Below, in pieces: positions 39,000-47,969 of a stretch of DNA of 64,000 bases. The first letter of the stretch is position 1. Each line of letters starts with the position of its first letter. The stretch lies in assembly GCF_900166585.1 (NCBI RefSeq), contig NZ_FVZC01000009.1:248001-312000 (forward strand). Direction: 5' to 3'. The notes below the pieces were generated by a model. It had not been told where the DNA came from and ran no database searches. It saw only the letters and a list, made by a program, of their open reading frames with translations. The DNA is from Mesobacillus jeotgali (GTDB lineage: Bacteria; Bacillota; Bacilli; Bacillales; Cytobacillaceae). The position numbers were made by a program, and so were the translations under genes.

Positions 39000-40100
39000 T
39001 TGAACATATATAAGCATGGAAAAATAATGGCTGTATCTGCTGTCATGTTATTAGGCCTTGCAGCATGCAACAACAATGATGAAGCAATGGATTTGCGAGA
39101 CAACAGGATGACTACCCTGGGAAAAGACCAGGATAGCTATTGGGATAATGACGCAAATAGGGTAAAGCAGCAAAGTCGCAGAGCTGAAATAAATAACAAT
39201 AAAAGAAATACAAACGGGCCAAGAGTAAATCGAAATGGCGGAAATTCAACAAGTGAAATCATGCAAATGCCAGAGGGGTATATTACTGTAGACCCGAACT
39301 CCTACAGTACGGGAATCCCAAGTTCGAAATACCCGCACACAGAAATGATGCAGGGCAGATTGACACTAACCGAAGGACAACAAGCAGATTTCAATCAGAT
39401 GCTGGGAGATTTGGACCGCAGAAATGGTGTTGATCTACCTGATTTGAATGAGGGAGCAGCACCAGCACCACAACAGGGAGCAGCACCAGCACCACAACAA
39501 GGAGCAGCACCAGCACCACAACAAGGAGCTGCTCCAGAACAAGCACCAGCACCTGCACCAGCGCCACAACAAGGAGCAGCAGCACCAGAAGCAGCGCCTG
39601 CACCACAAGGGGAAGCTGCACCAGCGCCACAACAAGGAGCAGCAGCACCAGAAGCAGCGCCTGCACCACAAGGGGAAGCTGCACCAGCTCCCGAGCAAAA
39701 AGCGACTCCTACTGGAACAGAAATCAGTGCCTTTGAGGCAAAAGTCATTGACTTGACAAATGAACAGCGCAGAAAAAATGGTCTGTCAAACCTGCAGCCT
39801 GATACAGCTTTAAGTAATGTCGCACAGGAAAAATCAAACGACATGCAGGCCAAGAATTACTTTTCGCATACTAGCCCGACTTATGGATCGCCATTCGATA
39901 TGATGAGGGACTTTGGGGTTTCTTACAATACTGCTGGTGAGAACATAGCAATGGGTCAACAGAGTGCCGAGGAAGTCGTGAATGCATGGATGAACAGCGA
40001 AGGTCACAGGAAGAATATATTAAGTCCAAACTTCACGCATATTGGGGTTGGTCATACCTCACAGGGGAACTATTGGACCCAAATGTTTATTGGGAAATAA
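39000..40100 (+). CDS. CAP-domain lipoprotein with Pro/Ala/Gln repeats
   Basis: 366 aa. TTG start 9 nt after GGGAGG. Lipobox LAAC with Cys23. An Asn-rich N-terminal part, then a low-complexity linker (about residues 150-235) of APAPQQGA repeats, with a 22-residue unit duplicated, then a C-terminal CAP/SCP domain ([41 protein letters not shown]). Similar to YkwD-type extracellular proteins; function uncertain. Not at this place in B. subtilis. Confidence 0.88.
   Translation: MNIYKHGKIMAVSAVMLLGLAACNNNDEAMDLRDNRMTTLGKDQDSYWDNDANRVKQQSRRAEINNNKRNTNGPRVNRNGGNSTSEIMQMPEGYITVDPNSYSTGIPSSKYPHTEMMQGRLTLTEGQQADFNQMLGDLDRRNGVDLPDLNEGAAPAPQQGAAPAPQQGAAPAPQQGAAPEQAPAPAPAPQQGAAAPEAAPAPQGEAAPAPQQGAAAPEAAPAPQGEAAPAPEQKATPTGTEISAFEAKVIDLTNEQRRKNGLSNLQPDTALSNVAQEKSNDMQAKNYFSHTSPTYGSPFDMMRDFGVSYNTAGENIAMGQQSAEEVVNAWMNSEGHRKNILSPNFTHIGVGHTSQGNYWTQMFIGK
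39457..39695 (+). repeat. In-frame repeat in CAP-lipoprotein gene
   Basis: Direct repeats of about 24 bp (encoding APAPQQGA) at the start, then a 66-bp unit present twice (near 39562-39627 and 39628-39693). All are multiples of 3, so copy number can change without frameshift. Confidence 0.85.
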
Positions 40101-40105
40101 AAAGG

Positions 40106-40135
40106 AAAAGCTAACCAATCCATGGTTAGCTTTTT
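40106..40135. terminator. Bidirectional terminator
   Basis: Stem AAAAGCTAACCA/TGGTTAGCTTTT between the convergent CAP-lipoprotein gene and prpE. Confidence 0.88.
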
Positions 40136-40147
40136 CGATTGTGGGTA

Positions 40148-40888
40148 TTATTTTAACTCCCTGAATTTTTCGGGTAAAAACGGCATGGTGGATTGCACGG
40201 ATTCTATATCCATTTCGGGATAACGAAGGGCGGACAGTCTTCCGCCAAAAACAGCTCCTGTATCTATATTATAGGTATTGTTGAGAATCCTCGGCTCCTT
40301 TACAGGTGTATGGCCATAGACGATTGTTGCTTTTCCATGGTACTTCTGCGCCCAATCACGCCTTAAGGGGGTCCCGTCTGGATTGGTTTGGCCGGTGATA
40401 TCACCATAGAGGACAAAAGTTTTTACTTTTGAATTGTTTTTGCCTATATAATCTTCCCGTATTCCGGCATGGGCAATGACAAGGTGCCCATCATCGAGCA
40501 CATGGTACAAAGGAGCTGATTCGTAAAGACTGATGAATTTCTCTCGAAAAATGTTCTTATCCTCCGAAGTAAGAGACAAGAATTCTGACACAGTTGTTTC
40601 AAGGCCATGAGTCGTCTGAACTTTGTTACCTAAAAGGTAACGGTATAGTTTATTGCAATGGTTACCAGGAACATAGTAAGCAGACCTGCTGTTCATAACC
40701 AATTCCCAAACCAACAGGGCTGTCTTTAATGATTCCGGCCCTCGGTCGGTCAAGTCCCCGACAAAAGCAAGACGCCTTCCATCAGGATGAACCGGCAGAC
40801 CAGAACTCCAATCATATCCAAGCTTTTTCGTCAGTTCTTCAAATTCAAAATAACAACCATGGATATCACCAATAATATCAAGTTTCAT
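40148..40888 (-). CDS. prpE: Bis(5'-nucleosyl)-tetraphosphatase PrpE
   Basis: 246 aa metallophosphatase. ATG 40888, 8 nt from GGAGG. Motifs [29 protein letters not shown] and YGHTP give the two-metal site. In B. subtilis PrpE hydrolyses Ap4A and affects spore germination. Convergent with the preceding gene and divergent from mgtE. Confidence 0.93.
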   Translation of the reverse strand: MKLDIIGDIHGCYFEFEELTKKLGYDWSSGLPVHPDGRRLAFVGDLTDRGPESLKTALLVWELVMNSRSAYYVPGNHCNKLYRYLLGNKVQTTHGLETTVSEFLSLTSEDKNIFREKFISLYESAPLYHVLDDGHLVIAHAGIREDYIGKNNSKVKTFVLYGDITGQTNPDGTPLRRDWAQKYHGKATIVYGHTPVKEPRILNNTYNIDTGAVFGGRLSALRYPEMDIESVQSTMPFLPEKFRELK

Positions 40889-41117
40889 CAAGTAATCCTC
40901 CTTTTACGGTTATTCTTCCCGCTGCGGAAAAAAGAAAAGTTTAAACGAAAAAAGGGAATATTAAAGTGAAAAGTTCCAGCTTAGATTAACATTTATCACG
41001 TTGAGGCAACAAGCATATATTGCCCATTTTTTTAGGTGAAAAAGTGAAGATAAAAGACAAAGAAATCATTAAATGCTAGTATAATGAAATGTACATAAAG
41101 GAAAGGGGGTAAGGTGT

Positions 41118-42497
41118 ATGTCTGAAGAACGGATAGAATCGGCATCCAGGCAGCAAATTAATTCCGGATTGCTGATGGAAGCACTTTACTCTGAGAAAAT
41201 TGATGACTTTCGTGCAGAATTTTTAGATTTGCATCCATACGATCAGGCTGAATTTTTCAGTGAGCTTGATGATGAGGATCGGGCCAAAGTATATAATTTC
41301 CTCTCCCCTGAGGAAATGGCCGATCTGTTTGAGAACCTCGAAGCGGATGAGGAAGATTTTAAAGATGTATTAGCACAGATGAATCCTAATTATGCCGCTG
41401 ACATGCTGTCAAACATGTATGCGGATGACGCGGTGGATGTCCTGAATGAACTCGATAAAGATCAGGTTGCCAGTTATTTGACGATCATGGATGAAGACGC
41501 AGCACAGGAAATCAAAGACTTGCTGCATTATGAGGAATACACAGCTGGAAGTATCATGACTACAGAATTCATTGCCATTTCTGCCAACCAGACGGTCAGA
41601 TCGGCAATGTATATCCTGAAAAAAGAAGCCCCGCGGGCCGAGACGATTTATTATATTTTTGTCGTTGATGAAGACAAAAGACTTGCTGGTGTTATTTCCT
41701 TGAGAGACCTGATTGTTGCCGATGATGAGACAATGATTTCCGAGGTCATGAGTGACCGGGTTGTGTCTGTTTCGGTGGGTGAGGACCAGGAAGAAGTCGC
41801 AAGGATGATGCGGGATTATAATTTCCTGGCCCTTCCTGTTGTTGATTTCCAAAACCACCTTCTTGGGATTATTACTGTTGATGATATCATAGACGTCATG
41901 GAAGAAGAAGCTTCGGATGACTACTCGAAACTGGCCGGTATTTCGGATCTTGACACTGTCGACCGTAATCCATTAACCGCTGCCAGGAAGCGATTACCGT
42001 GGCTGATCATCTTGCTCTTTTTGGGAATGTTCACAGCAAGCCTCATAGGAAGATTTGAGGATACATTGGATAAAGTAGCGATTCTGGCGGTATTCATTCC
42101 GCTTATAGCGGGTATGGCAGGTAATACTGGTACTCAGGCCCTGGCTGTTGCTGTCCGAGGAATTGCAACTGGGGATCTTGAGAAAGAGAGTAAATGGAGT
42201 ATTATCCTCAGGGAAGCGGGAACAGGCTTAATAACAGGGGCTGTTTGCGGTCTCCTCGTCACTTTCATTGTGTATTTTTGGAAAGGGGAACTTTTCCTTG
42301 GAGCTCTAGTTGGGATTTCAATTTTTATCACGCTGATCATCGCTACACTTGCGGGCTCGCTGGTCCCGTTGCTTATGCACAGATTAAAAATTGACCCTGC
42401 CGTCGCATCAGGCCCATTCATCACAACAATCAATGATATTATCAGTATTTTGATTTATTTTGGAATCGCTACTGCGTTCATGAGTTACCTTACTTAA
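41118..42497 (+). CDS. mgtE: Magnesium transporter MgtE
   Basis: 459 aa, full length. N-terminal superhelical MgtE_N domain (to about residue 135), two CBS repeats (about 140-255) and five membrane helices with the pore signature IPLIAGMAGNTGTQALAVAVRG. The acidic N-domain senses Mg. A TATAAT lies at about 41078; the 230-bp upstream region is too short and lacks the features of an M-box riboswitch. Confidence 0.93.
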   Translation: MSEERIESASRQQINSGLLMEALYSEKIDDFRAEFLDLHPYDQAEFFSELDDEDRAKVYNFLSPEEMADLFENLEADEEDFKDVLAQMNPNYAADMLSNMYADDAVDVLNELDKDQVASYLTIMDEDAAQEIKDLLHYEEYTAGSIMTTEFIAISANQTVRSAMYILKKEAPRAETIYYIFVVDEDKRLAGVISLRDLIVADDETMISEVMSDRVVSVSVGEDQEEVARMMRDYNFLALPVVDFQNHLLGIITVDDIIDVMEEEASDDYSKLAGISDLDTVDRNPLTAARKRLPWLIILLFLGMFTASLIGRFEDTLDKVAILAVFIPLIAGMAGNTGTQALAVAVRGIATGDLEKESKWSIILREAGTGLITGAVCGLLVTFIVYFWKGELFLGALVGISIFITLIIATLAGSLVPLLMHRLKIDPAVASGPFITTINDIISILIYFGIATAFMSYLT

Positions 42498-42579
42498 ACA
42501 ATAAATGTTTATATTTAGATGCCTGCAGCTGTAAGCCGACTGGTTATGGCAAATCCGACTAAACAAAGGAGGGGAGAGG

Positions 42580-44442
42580 ATGGAACAGCATGCTTCGATT
42601 ACTTCGCTAGTAATCGTCATTATTGTTGCATTTTTAACACCTATTTTATTGCACCGCTTGAGGTTGAATATCATCCCGGTAGTGGTTGCCGAAATCATAA
42701 TGGGTTTGATTATTGGCAAGAGCGGCTTTAATATTGTCCATGAAGATGCATGGCTCAGCACTCTTTCTACACTAGGATTCTTATTCCTGATGTTCTTGAG
42801 TGGATTGGAAATCGACTTCACTGCCTTTTCTAGCAGGAAAAATAAAGCTAAAGCCAAACCCAATACCCAGAGTGAACCAAATACATTTGTTGTATCTTCA
42901 GTCATCTTTGTTGGAATATTTATTGCTTCACTTGGATTGTCTTATGTATTCGTTCTGGCAGGGTTCATTGAAAATGTATTGTTGATGACATTGATTATCT
43001 CGACAATTTCTCTTGGAGTCGTTGTCCCGACTTTAAAGGACGCACACTTAATGAAAACCAATATCGGCCAGATCATATTATTAGTTGCCGTCATAGCAGA
43101 TCTTGCTACGATGATCCTTCTTGCCGTTTTTGTATCACTGTATGATACTGGCGGCGGAAATACATGGCTGCTGCTTGTGCTTTTTGCTGCCGGAGTAGGG
43201 CTTTATTTCATCGGCAAATCCTTCAAAAATCGGACGTTCATCAATGCGTTGTCAACAGGCACAACCCAAATAGGCACGCGCGCCGTTTTCGCATTGATCA
43301 TTTTGCTTGTCGCCATCTCGGAAACAGTTGGCGCAGAAAATATCCTGGGAGCATTTCTGGCAGGGGTACTAGTCTCATTGCTTTCCCCAGACCAGGAAAT
43401 GGTCCATAAGCTTGATTCATTCGGCTACGGTTTCCTGATTCCGATTTTCTTTGTGATGGTTGGAGTTGATCTTGACTTATGGTCATTATTCAGTGATAAA
43501 AAACTTTTATTATTGATTCCGCTGCTGCTGCTGGCTTTATTTTTATCAAAGATGATTCCAGTTTATATATTGAAGAAGTGGTACGACACAAAGACTGTAC
43601 TTGCATCGGGCTTCCTGTTGACCTCCACATTGTCACTTGTCATTGCTGCGGCAACAATTGGTGAGAGAATGGAAATGATCACGCCTGAAATGAGCGGTAC
43701 ACTGATTCTTGTTGCGGTCATCTCCAGCGTCTTGACGCCTATTTTATTCAAAAAGTTATTCCCTCAGGAAAAAGCGGAGAAAGCTAAAGTCAAGGTTGCA
43801 TTTATTGGTGCAAATCAAATGACACTGCCGGTTTCAAGAGCACTGCAATCTTCTTTATACGAACCGGTACTCTTTCATACGAAACAGGAAAAAGCGGAGA
43901 AACAGTTAGCTGATTCTGTTTTTGAAATCATCGAAATGGAAAATTATGAAATGGATACACTTGAAAGACAGGGAGTGTACGATGCGGATATCGTGGTGAT
44001 TTCTACCGGGGATGCTGACCTGAATGCAACAATTGCCGTCAGTGCGAAGGAGCATGGAATTCAGCGTGTAATAGCCAGGATTGAAAGTCCAGACCTTGCT
44101 GAGAAAGCACAGGAAGAGGGCATTGAAGTCTTCTCGGTCCTTCGTTCAACGGAATCCCTTTTGCGCGCAATGATTGAATCTCCTGGTGTCATGAGCATCC
44201 TTACTAATCAGGAAAATTCCCTGCATGAAATCAGAATGCTTAATGATCAATTTGATGGTATGACGCTAAGGCGCTTTCCATTTACCGGGGACGTTATTTT
44301 TGTCCGCATTTTGCGTGAGAATGAATCAATCGTGCCTCACGGCGATACTGAGTTAAGGCTTAATGACCGTTTGATTGTGACGGGTTCAAAAGAGTATGTT
44401 GATGAACTTAAACGTGAGCTTGAATTCTGTTTCTGGTGTTAA
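42580..44442 (+). CDS. yjbQ: CPA2-family cation/proton antiporter YjbQ
   Basis: 620 aa. ATG behind AAAGGAGGGG. About 12 membrane segments to residue 395, then a cytosolic RCK/TrkA-N domain (about 402-520: KVAFIGANQMTLPVSRALQ) and a TrkA-C domain (about 540-615). KefB-like K+ or Na+/H+ exchange gated by a ligand is expected. Located after prpE as in B. subtilis, with mgtE inserted. Confidence 0.9.
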   Translation: MEQHASITSLVIVIIVAFLTPILLHRLRLNIIPVVVAEIIMGLIIGKSGFNIVHEDAWLSTLSTLGFLFLMFLSGLEIDFTAFSSRKNKAKAKPNTQSEPNTFVVSSVIFVGIFIASLGLSYVFVLAGFIENVLLMTLIISTISLGVVVPTLKDAHLMKTNIGQIILLVAVIADLATMILLAVFVSLYDTGGGNTWLLLVLFAAGVGLYFIGKSFKNRTFINALSTGTTQIGTRAVFALIILLVAISETVGAENILGAFLAGVLVSLLSPDQEMVHKLDSFGYGFLIPIFFVMVGVDLDLWSLFSDKKLLLLIPLLLLALFLSKMIPVYILKKWYDTKTVLASGFLLTSTLSLVIAAATIGERMEMITPEMSGTLILVAVISSVLTPILFKKLFPQEKAEKAKVKVAFIGANQMTLPVSRALQSSLYEPVLFHTKQEKAEKQLADSVFEIIEMENYEMDTLERQGVYDADIVVISTGDADLNATIAVSAKEHGIQRVIARIESPDLAEKAQEEGIEVFSVLRSTESLLRAMIESPGVMSILTNQENSLHEIRMLNDQFDGMTLRRFPFTGDVIFVRILRENESIVPHGDTELRLNDRLIVTGSKEYVDELKRELEFCFWC

Positions 44443-44449
44443 ATAGAAC

Positions 44450-44475
44450 AAAACCCGTCATCTTGGCGGGTTTTT
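44450..44475 (+). terminator. Terminator of yjbQ
   Basis: Stem AAAACCCG/CGGGTTTT with T5. Confidence 0.88.
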
Positions 44476-44476
44476 C

Positions 44477-44505
44477 TTTGCAAATGTGAAAGTTTAGTGT
44501 AGAAT
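44477..44505 (+). promoter_or_regulatory. Promoter of fabI
   Basis: TTTGCA (44477-44482), 17-bp spacer, TAGAAT (44500-44505). The last base overlaps the FapR operator. Confidence 0.65.
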
Positions 44506-44522
44506 TAGCACTAGGTACTAAT
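44504..44522 (+). promoter_or_regulatory. FapR operator of fabI
   Basis: ATTAGCACTAGGTACTAAT, a near-palindrome matching the FapR site pattern TTAGTACC..GGTACTAA. It overlaps the promoter -10 and start region, the position for malonyl-CoA-relieved repression known for B. subtilis fabI. Confidence 0.8.
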
Positions 44523-44551
44523 AACATGTATTAAATTGGGGGAACGGAAAA

Positions 44552-45319
44552 ATGACTCTTTCTTTGAACGGTAAAACATATGTAGTAATGGGTGTCGCCA
44601 ATAAAAGAAGTATCGCCTGGGGTATTGCTCAATCTCTCCACAATGCCGGGGCAAATTTAATTTTTACTTACGCAGGTGAGCGTATGGAAAAAAGTGTCCG
44701 TGAGCTTGCCGAATCTTTGGATCAAAACTATTTAGTATTGCCATGTGACGTTACAAAGGATGAAGATGTTGCGAAATGCTTCAGCGAAATTAAGGAAGCT
44801 GCGGGTACAATTTATGGTGTGGCCCATTGTATCGCATTCGCAAACAAGGAAGAACTGCAGGGCGACTATATGAATGTATCCCGCGAAGGTTTCCTGCTTG
44901 CTCATAATATCAGTGCATACTCACTGACTGCTGTAGCTAAGGAAGCCAAAGAACTGATGTCAGAGGGCGGAAGTATTGTTACATTGACATACTTGGGAGG
45001 AGAGCGTGCAATTCCTAATTATAATGTAATGGGAGTAGCGAAGGCATCTTTGGATGCAAGTGTCCGCTACCTTGCAGCAGACCTTGGAAAGCAAAATATC
45101 CGTGTGAATTCAATTTCAGCCGGTCCAATACGTACACTATCAGCGAAAGGTGTTAGTGACTTCAACTCAATCTTAAGGGAAATTGAAGAAAAAGCCCCGC
45201 TTCGCCGCAATACAACACCTGAAGAAGTCGGTGACACAGCAGTCTTCCTCTTCAGTGATATGTCGCGTGGAATCACAGGGGAAAATATCCATGTAGATTC
45301 CGGATTTCATATCCTATAA
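44552..45319 (+). CDS. fabI: Enoyl-ACP reductase FabI (NADH)
   Basis: 255 aa short-chain dehydrogenase fold; last step of the fatty-acid elongation cycle. NAD site near GVANKRSIAWGIAQ, catalytic Tyr and Lys in IPNYNVMGVAKASL (Y-x6-K), and the C-terminal GENIHVDSGFHIL. Target of triclosan in this family. ATG behind GGGGGAACGG. Confidence 0.96.
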   Translation: MTLSLNGKTYVVMGVANKRSIAWGIAQSLHNAGANLIFTYAGERMEKSVRELAESLDQNYLVLPCDVTKDEDVAKCFSEIKEAAGTIYGVAHCIAFANKEELQGDYMNVSREGFLLAHNISAYSLTAVAKEAKELMSEGGSIVTLTYLGGERAIPNYNVMGVAKASLDASVRYLAADLGKQNIRVNSISAGPIRTLSAKGVSDFNSILREIEEKAPLRRNTTPEEVGDTAVFLFSDMSRGITGENIHVDSGFHIL

Positions 45320-45329
45320 GAATAACCAG

Positions 45330-45350
45330 CCCGCCAATGCGCGGGTTTTT
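45330..45350 (+). terminator. Terminator of fabI
   Basis: Short stem CCCGC/GCGGG with T5 and a second T7 tract. Confidence 0.7.
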
Positions 45351-45396
45351 GTTTTTTTCTCAAGCCTTTCAAATCTTATTATTTTTCTGGTCTGGC

Positions 45397-45424
45397 ACCT
45401 ATCCTAGGCTATCGCATAAATATA
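45397..45424 (+). promoter_or_regulatory. SigK-like promoter of cotO
   Basis: AC (45397-45398), 16 bp, then CATAAATATA (45415-45424). Close to the SigK pattern AC-N16-CATAnnnTA, with the TA shifted by one. Confidence 0.6.
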
Positions 45425-45453
45425 GGGTGAGCGAAGTTATGGAGGTGCCGTAA

Positions 45454-45918
45454 ATGGGGAAGAAACGCAATCGTAAGCAATCTCCTTTGTTTTACATTAA
45501 TCAACCGAGCATTAACCTGCCGCAGGCAGATATGCAAAAACAATTTACAATTAAAAATAATGAAGAGATGTCTGAGAGCCAACAATTACATGAAAATGAC
45601 GAGAAAATAGAAGAAGTCGAAACGGAGGCAAAAGAAATTACTGAAGAAGAAGTAAATATTGAGGCGGAACAGCTTGAAGCTCGGAAAAAGAAGAACTTCA
45701 ATGAATATACACTGGAAGAGAAAATCAAACATTTGAAGCTTGTCCCCGCAAGCGTAGCGAAGGTTAAATATGAATTCATTACCCTGGGGCAATCATTTAA
45801 AGGTTATTTCCTGGATTTAAAAGGAGAAGTATTGTTCATTCACTCTATAAGCCCCAGAAAGAAAAGTGTAAGCATTCGTAAAGAAGACATAATCGACATT
45901 AAGCGGGTGGGGTTATAA
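45454..45918 (+). CDS. cotO: Spore coat protein CotO
   Basis: 154 aa. Basic N terminus (GKKRNRKQSPLFYINQP), a strongly acidic Glu-rich middle (about residues 40-75), and the conserved CotO C-terminal part (EYTLEEKIKHLKLVPASVAKVKYEF). CotO directs assembly of coat layers in the mother cell. ATG behind GGAGGTG. Located between fabI and cotZ as in B. subtilis. Confidence 0.9.
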   Translation: MGKKRNRKQSPLFYINQPSINLPQADMQKQFTIKNNEEMSESQQLHENDEKIEEVETEAKEITEEEVNIEAEQLEARKKKNFNEYTLEEKIKHLKLVPASVAKVKYEFITLGQSFKGYFLDLKGEVLFIHSISPRKKSVSIRKEDIIDIKRVGL

Positions 45919-45949
45919 AAAAGGCTTACCAATTAAGGTAAGCCTGATT
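45916..45949. terminator. Bidirectional terminator of cotO and cotZ
   Basis: Stem AGGCTTACC/GGTAAGCCT, with T6 on the minus strand and TTTT on plus. Confidence 0.85.
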
Positions 45950-45963
45950 TTACAACTTGTTGT

Positions 45964-46488
45964 TTATCGCGTATTTCCAGGAAGGCTGGAAAGTGGCAAT
46001 GCCGCAACAGGGTCTAGGCAAGTCACTGCACAGAAGCAATCCAAGTCTACAGTAATGCAGATTCCAGTCCTGAAGAATTCGTTTGTGGATCCTCCAGTTG
46101 TGATTTGCTCGCAAGGATTATCGAAGCCTGCACCCTCATCTCCGCGTGTAGTCAACAGCTCGATTTTTGCGCAGCAGTTGTCATCTACAGATGTGACACG
46201 GAAGAAGAATGAGCGGAAGCAGTCAAGTCTCTGTGGTCCGGTTCCATTAGGGCGGATTCGAGTTCCGAATCCTTCGAATGGTACGCAATCACCGCAATAA
46301 AGAATTAATGGGATAGTATCTAAATCGGTGGTTGGAGTCTGTGCACCTGCCAGTAATTCCTGAATAGACTTGTGACAGCTCACATCGCAATCGTTATCTA
46401 CATCCACTTCATCCTGGGCATCTGCAATTGCGCGCAGAACTTCGCATACACAGCTGTCGCCATCATGTTTGTTACCTTTGCAACCCAT
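45964..46488 (-). CDS. cotZ: Cys-rich spore crust/exosporium protein CotZ/CotY
   Basis: 174 aa with about 14 Cys, including CVCE, DCDVSC, YCGDC, CFCAVTC; acidic N terminus DEVDVDNDCDVSC. Family of CotY/CotZ/ExsY, which form cross-linked lattice layers on the spore surface. ATG behind AAGGAGATG. Convergent with cotO. No CotX, CotV or CotW gene accompanies it here, unlike B. subtilis. Confidence 0.92.
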   Translation of the reverse strand: MGCKGNKHDGDSCVCEVLRAIADAQDEVDVDNDCDVSCHKSIQELLAGAQTPTTDLDTIPLILYCGDCVPFEGFGTRIRPNGTGPQRLDCFRSFFFRVTSVDDNCCAKIELLTTRGDEGAGFDNPCEQITTGGSTNEFFRTGICITVDLDCFCAVTCLDPVAALPLSSLPGNTR

Positions 46489-46532
46489 AATATATTCATC
46501 TCCTTTTAGTTGATATGACCTATTGTCCTTAA

Positions 46533-46559
46533 TAGAATATGAATCGCCCTCTTAATGGT
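46533..46559 (-). promoter_or_regulatory. SigK promoter of cotZ
   Basis: On the minus strand AC (46558-46559), 16 bp, CATATTCTA (46533-46541): exact match to AC-N16-CATAnnnTA. Confidence 0.8.
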
Positions 46560-46691
46560 GTGGGTGTTTGTCTAATTTTTAACATGTTAATATAAAAATT
46601 AATGACAAGAGCGGACAGGCTAATGACTCCCCTCCGTGAATTTGCCTGCATAAGCTGTATGGAATCAAAAAATACAGGTGGGTGAAAGCAC

Positions 46692-47036
46692 ATGGTTAGT
46701 TGGCTTGAATTTTGTCTTTTAGTGATGGCAAGCTTTCGTTTGACCAGGCTGATCGTATACGATAAAATCACTGAATTCCTTCGTGAACCATTCCATAATT
46801 TTGTAGAAGAGACTCTTGAGGATGGAACCACGGAGACCTTTATAGAAATAAAAGGAACCGGCTTGAGGTATTGGATTGGTGAACTGTTAAGCTGTCATTG
46901 GTGCACCGGCATCTGGTCTGCAGTATTCTTATTTGGAAGCTATATGTTATTTCCTCAGTTAGCAATCCCGGTAATCAATATACTTGCCATTGCAGGCGTG
47001 GCATCACTGATTCAGCATACCTTCATTAAAGATTAA
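46692..47036 (+). CDS. yjcA: Sporulation protein YjcA (DUF1360)
   Basis: 114 aa membrane protein. DUF1360 pattern: ASFRLTRLIVYDKITEFLREP, then GELLSCHWCTGIWSA and hydrophobic C-terminal segments. In B. subtilis yjcA is expressed in sporulation; molecular role unknown. ATG preceded by GGTGGGTGAAA. Divergent from cotZ. Confidence 0.87.
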   Translation: MVSWLEFCLLVMASFRLTRLIVYDKITEFLREPFHNFVEETLEDGTTETFIEIKGTGLRYWIGELLSCHWCTGIWSAVFLFGSYMLFPQLAIPVINILAIAGVASLIQHTFIKD

Positions 47037-47062
47037 GCTTTGAATTAGTAAGAACGTCCAGA

Positions 47063-47090
47063 ACCCCTGAGTATACTTGTTCATAACCTA
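47063..47090 (+). promoter_or_regulatory. SigK-like promoter of the 42-aa gene
   Basis: AC (47063-47064), 17 bp, CATAACCTA (47082-47090), an exact -10 match to CATAnnnTA. Confidence 0.65.
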
Positions 47091-47122
47091 TCATATGAAC
47101 TCTTGATAAGGGGTTGTATATC

Positions 47123-47251
47123 ATGGAAGAAAAGCAAAAATCGAATAATAAAGATTCAAACTTAAATAGCACTAAACGTAAAACAGCAGCAACCCGCCGA
47201 GTACGAAGAAAAGGCGGCTGTGGCTGCGGAAAAAAAAGAAAGCAAGAATAG
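47123..47251 (+). CDS. 42-residue Lys/Arg-rich protein with GCGCG motif
   Basis: ATG about 8 nt after AAGGGG. Polar N terminus, then a strongly basic stretch ending KGGCGCGKKRKQE, with two Cys in GGCGCGKK. It has its own SigK-like promoter and a strong terminator 2 bp after the stop, and lies inside a block of spore coat genes. Not recognised; a small coat or crust component is the best guess (inference). Confidence 0.7.
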   Translation: MEEKQKSNNKDSNLNSTKRKTAATRRVRRKGGCGCGKKRKQE

Positions 47252-47252
47252 A

Positions 47253-47290
47253 AAAATCGTCTGCCAACCTTACTGGCAGGCGATTTTATT
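47253..47290 (+). terminator. Terminator of the 42-aa gene
   Basis: Stem AAAATCG-CTGCCA/TGGCAG-CGATTTT with one bulge and a following T-rich tract. Confidence 0.88.
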
Positions 47291-47467
47291 TGTTTAGACA
47301 AACTTATAAGGTGGATCTAAATTGGGATATGTTAATCAAGTTCCGCTACGATGGCTGTTTTTATGGTTAATGGAAATAAAACCCGAAATAAAAAATTCAT
47401 AAATTAGAGTGTGGACGCGGAAAATAATTTTAACCAATCAGCTGAAGCATAGGAAGGGATTTATGGG

Positions 47468-47953
47468 ATGAATATAAAACGAACATTAAAAATTTTAGCG
47501 GTACTATTATTGCTTGGATTTGGTGTTGCAGGCTGCTCCTTTGGAAAGACATCTCCAGAGAGCAGAGCCTCTATGATCCAGTCGGTTAATCCTGCTCCAG
47601 GAGCAACCAATGATCTTGAAGAAAAAGATCTCAAGCTCGCAGCAAAGGTCAAAAAGGATATTGCCGAACTGGATGAAATTTTTGATGTTGCTGTCATTGC
47701 CGGAAAGAAAGATACCCTGGTTGCTTACAAAGTAAAGCATATGAAGCGGTTCGGCATGAAAAGGATTGAAAAGGAAATAAATAAAAAGCTGGAAAAAAAT
47801 TATCCGGGTGAAAATTTCATCGTTTCGAGTGATTTTAAGATTTTTATTGAAACGGTTGAGCTTCGCGAAAGAATGAAAGATCCGACCTATCCAGATAAGA
47901 AGGCAGAAGAAGAGTTGCAGCGGATTATTTCATTGAAAAAGGAAATGACCTAA
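47468..47953 (+). CDS. YhcN/YlaJ-family sporulation lipoprotein
   Basis: 161 aa. Lipobox VAGC with Cys23, then a YhcN/YlaJ domain (KLAAKVKKDIAELDEIFDVAVIAGKKDTLVAYKV). Family members are spore inner-membrane lipoproteins. First gene of a five-gene cluster with spoVAC, spoVAD, spoVAEb and a DUF421 gene; the next start is 16 bp downstream. Confidence 0.85.
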   Translation: MNIKRTLKILAVLLLLGFGVAGCSFGKTSPESRASMIQSVNPAPGATNDLEEKDLKLAAKVKKDIAELDEIFDVAVIAGKKDTLVAYKVKHMKRFGMKRIEKEINKKLEKNYPGENFIVSSDFKIFIETVELRERMKDPTYPDKKAEEELQRIISLKKEMT

Positions 47954-47969
47954 GGAAAGGATGGGCGAG

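Noticed and set aside
39391-39853. Long Leu/Val-rich and Cys/Gly-rich antisense frames
   Set aside because: Artefacts of the Pro/Ala/Gln repeat in the CAP-lipoprotein gene on the plus strand.
40892-41117. Possible M-box magnesium riboswitch before mgtE
   Set aside because: The gap is short, has a TATAAT only about 35 bp before the start codon and no terminator hairpin.
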